A stretch of 60,812 bases of DNA from PVC group bacterium (GTDB taxonomy: Bacteria > Verrucomicrobiota > Kiritimatiellia > CAIKKV01 > CAITUY01): the NCBI GenBank assembly GCA_945890715.1, contig CAMDCX010000007.1, positions 1 through 60,812 on the forward strand, given 5' to 3'. The position numbers were made by a program, and so were the translations under genes. The notes under the pieces were generated by a model. The model made no database searches, was not told the origin of the DNA, and worked only from the letters and a program-made list of their open reading frames with translations. Positions 60,811 to 60,812 of the stretch are shown one piece after another. The stretch's first letter is position 1. Each line of letters begins with the position of its first letter.

Positions 60811-60812
60811 AT

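Noticed and set aside
60620-60811. Minus-strand ORF reading GLGFEPRQADSESAV
   Set aside because: It is the reverse complement of tRNA-Gln, a well-known spurious translation of tRNA genes.

Overview
The window is about 61 kb of bacterial chromosome with moderately high GC, dense minus-strand operons and a full set of housekeeping genes. No rRNA or phylogenetic marker gives a firm placement. Gene content (a long MoxR/Bat cluster next to a Gld-like ABC system, an ORF6N remnant, Pro/Val/Glu-rich proteins, many short intergenic palindromic repeats) suggests an uncultured member of the PVC group, perhaps Verrucomicrobiota or Kiritimatiellota. That placement is inference.

Layout. 1-2 kb: the start of an alpha/beta hydrolase (minus) and a LacI-type protein with a shortened sensor domain and a long Pro-rich tail, preceded by a perfect 18-bp operator-like palindrome. 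1.9-8.2 kb: an XRE regulator followed by a type III-like restriction-modification pair. 8.2-13.8 kb: folK, dapB, two RNA methyltransferases, a nitrilase-fold hydrolase and a MEMO protein, all minus. 13.8-18.2 kb: a 4.2-kb segment of different character (FMN-binding split-barrel protein, DUF523/DUF1722 protein, transposase remnant, TatT-like lipoprotein, lipoprotein esterase). It is bounded by two 148-bp direct repeats that both encode the N-terminus of the transglutaminase-like gene at 18.1 kb. 19.8-21.7 kb: a Xer recombinase, a composite palindromic element and rnc. 21.8-24.2 kb: a broken ORF6N gene and a convergent restriction endonuclease / HTH-fused methyltransferase pair. 24.2-26.8 kb: an Nramp-family transporter whose metal-site motifs differ from the Mn/Fe type, next to a soluble protein made of the MgtE regulatory domains. 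Together they look like a split Mg2+ uptake system.

27-41.7 kb is one nearly gapless minus-strand operon: membrane-anchored small heat-shock protein, ABC ATPase, permease, GldG-like protein, DUF4340 protein, MoxR, DUF58, a lipoprotein, BatA, a BatB-BatC fusion and a BatD-BatE fusion. Two palindromic elements touch it: one lies in frame at the 5' end of the lipoprotein gene, the other just beyond the last gene. 41.9-49.2 kb (plus strand): a BrnT/BrnA toxin-antitoxin pair, a DUF2339/DUF3999 membrane pair, pgsA, a four-cysteine protein and a D-aminoacylase-like enzyme. 49.3-55.7 kb (minus): a hybrid sensor kinase, an ExeA-like ATPase, a DUF885 protein and a secreted HExxH peptidase. 55.7-58.4 kb: an amt-glnK-porin operon with a candidate sigma-54 promoter and a strong terminator. 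The PII protein lacks the uridylylation tyrosine. 58.7-60.8 kb: a PAS sensor kinase, a single-domain response regulator and tRNA-Gln.

Main themes: three different nested inverted-repeat elements, two of them affecting coding sequences; gene fusions where other bacteria have separate genes; three defence-type modules (two R-M systems and one toxin-antitoxin pair); and an apparent insertion that preserved its target gene by carrying or duplicating the 5' end.
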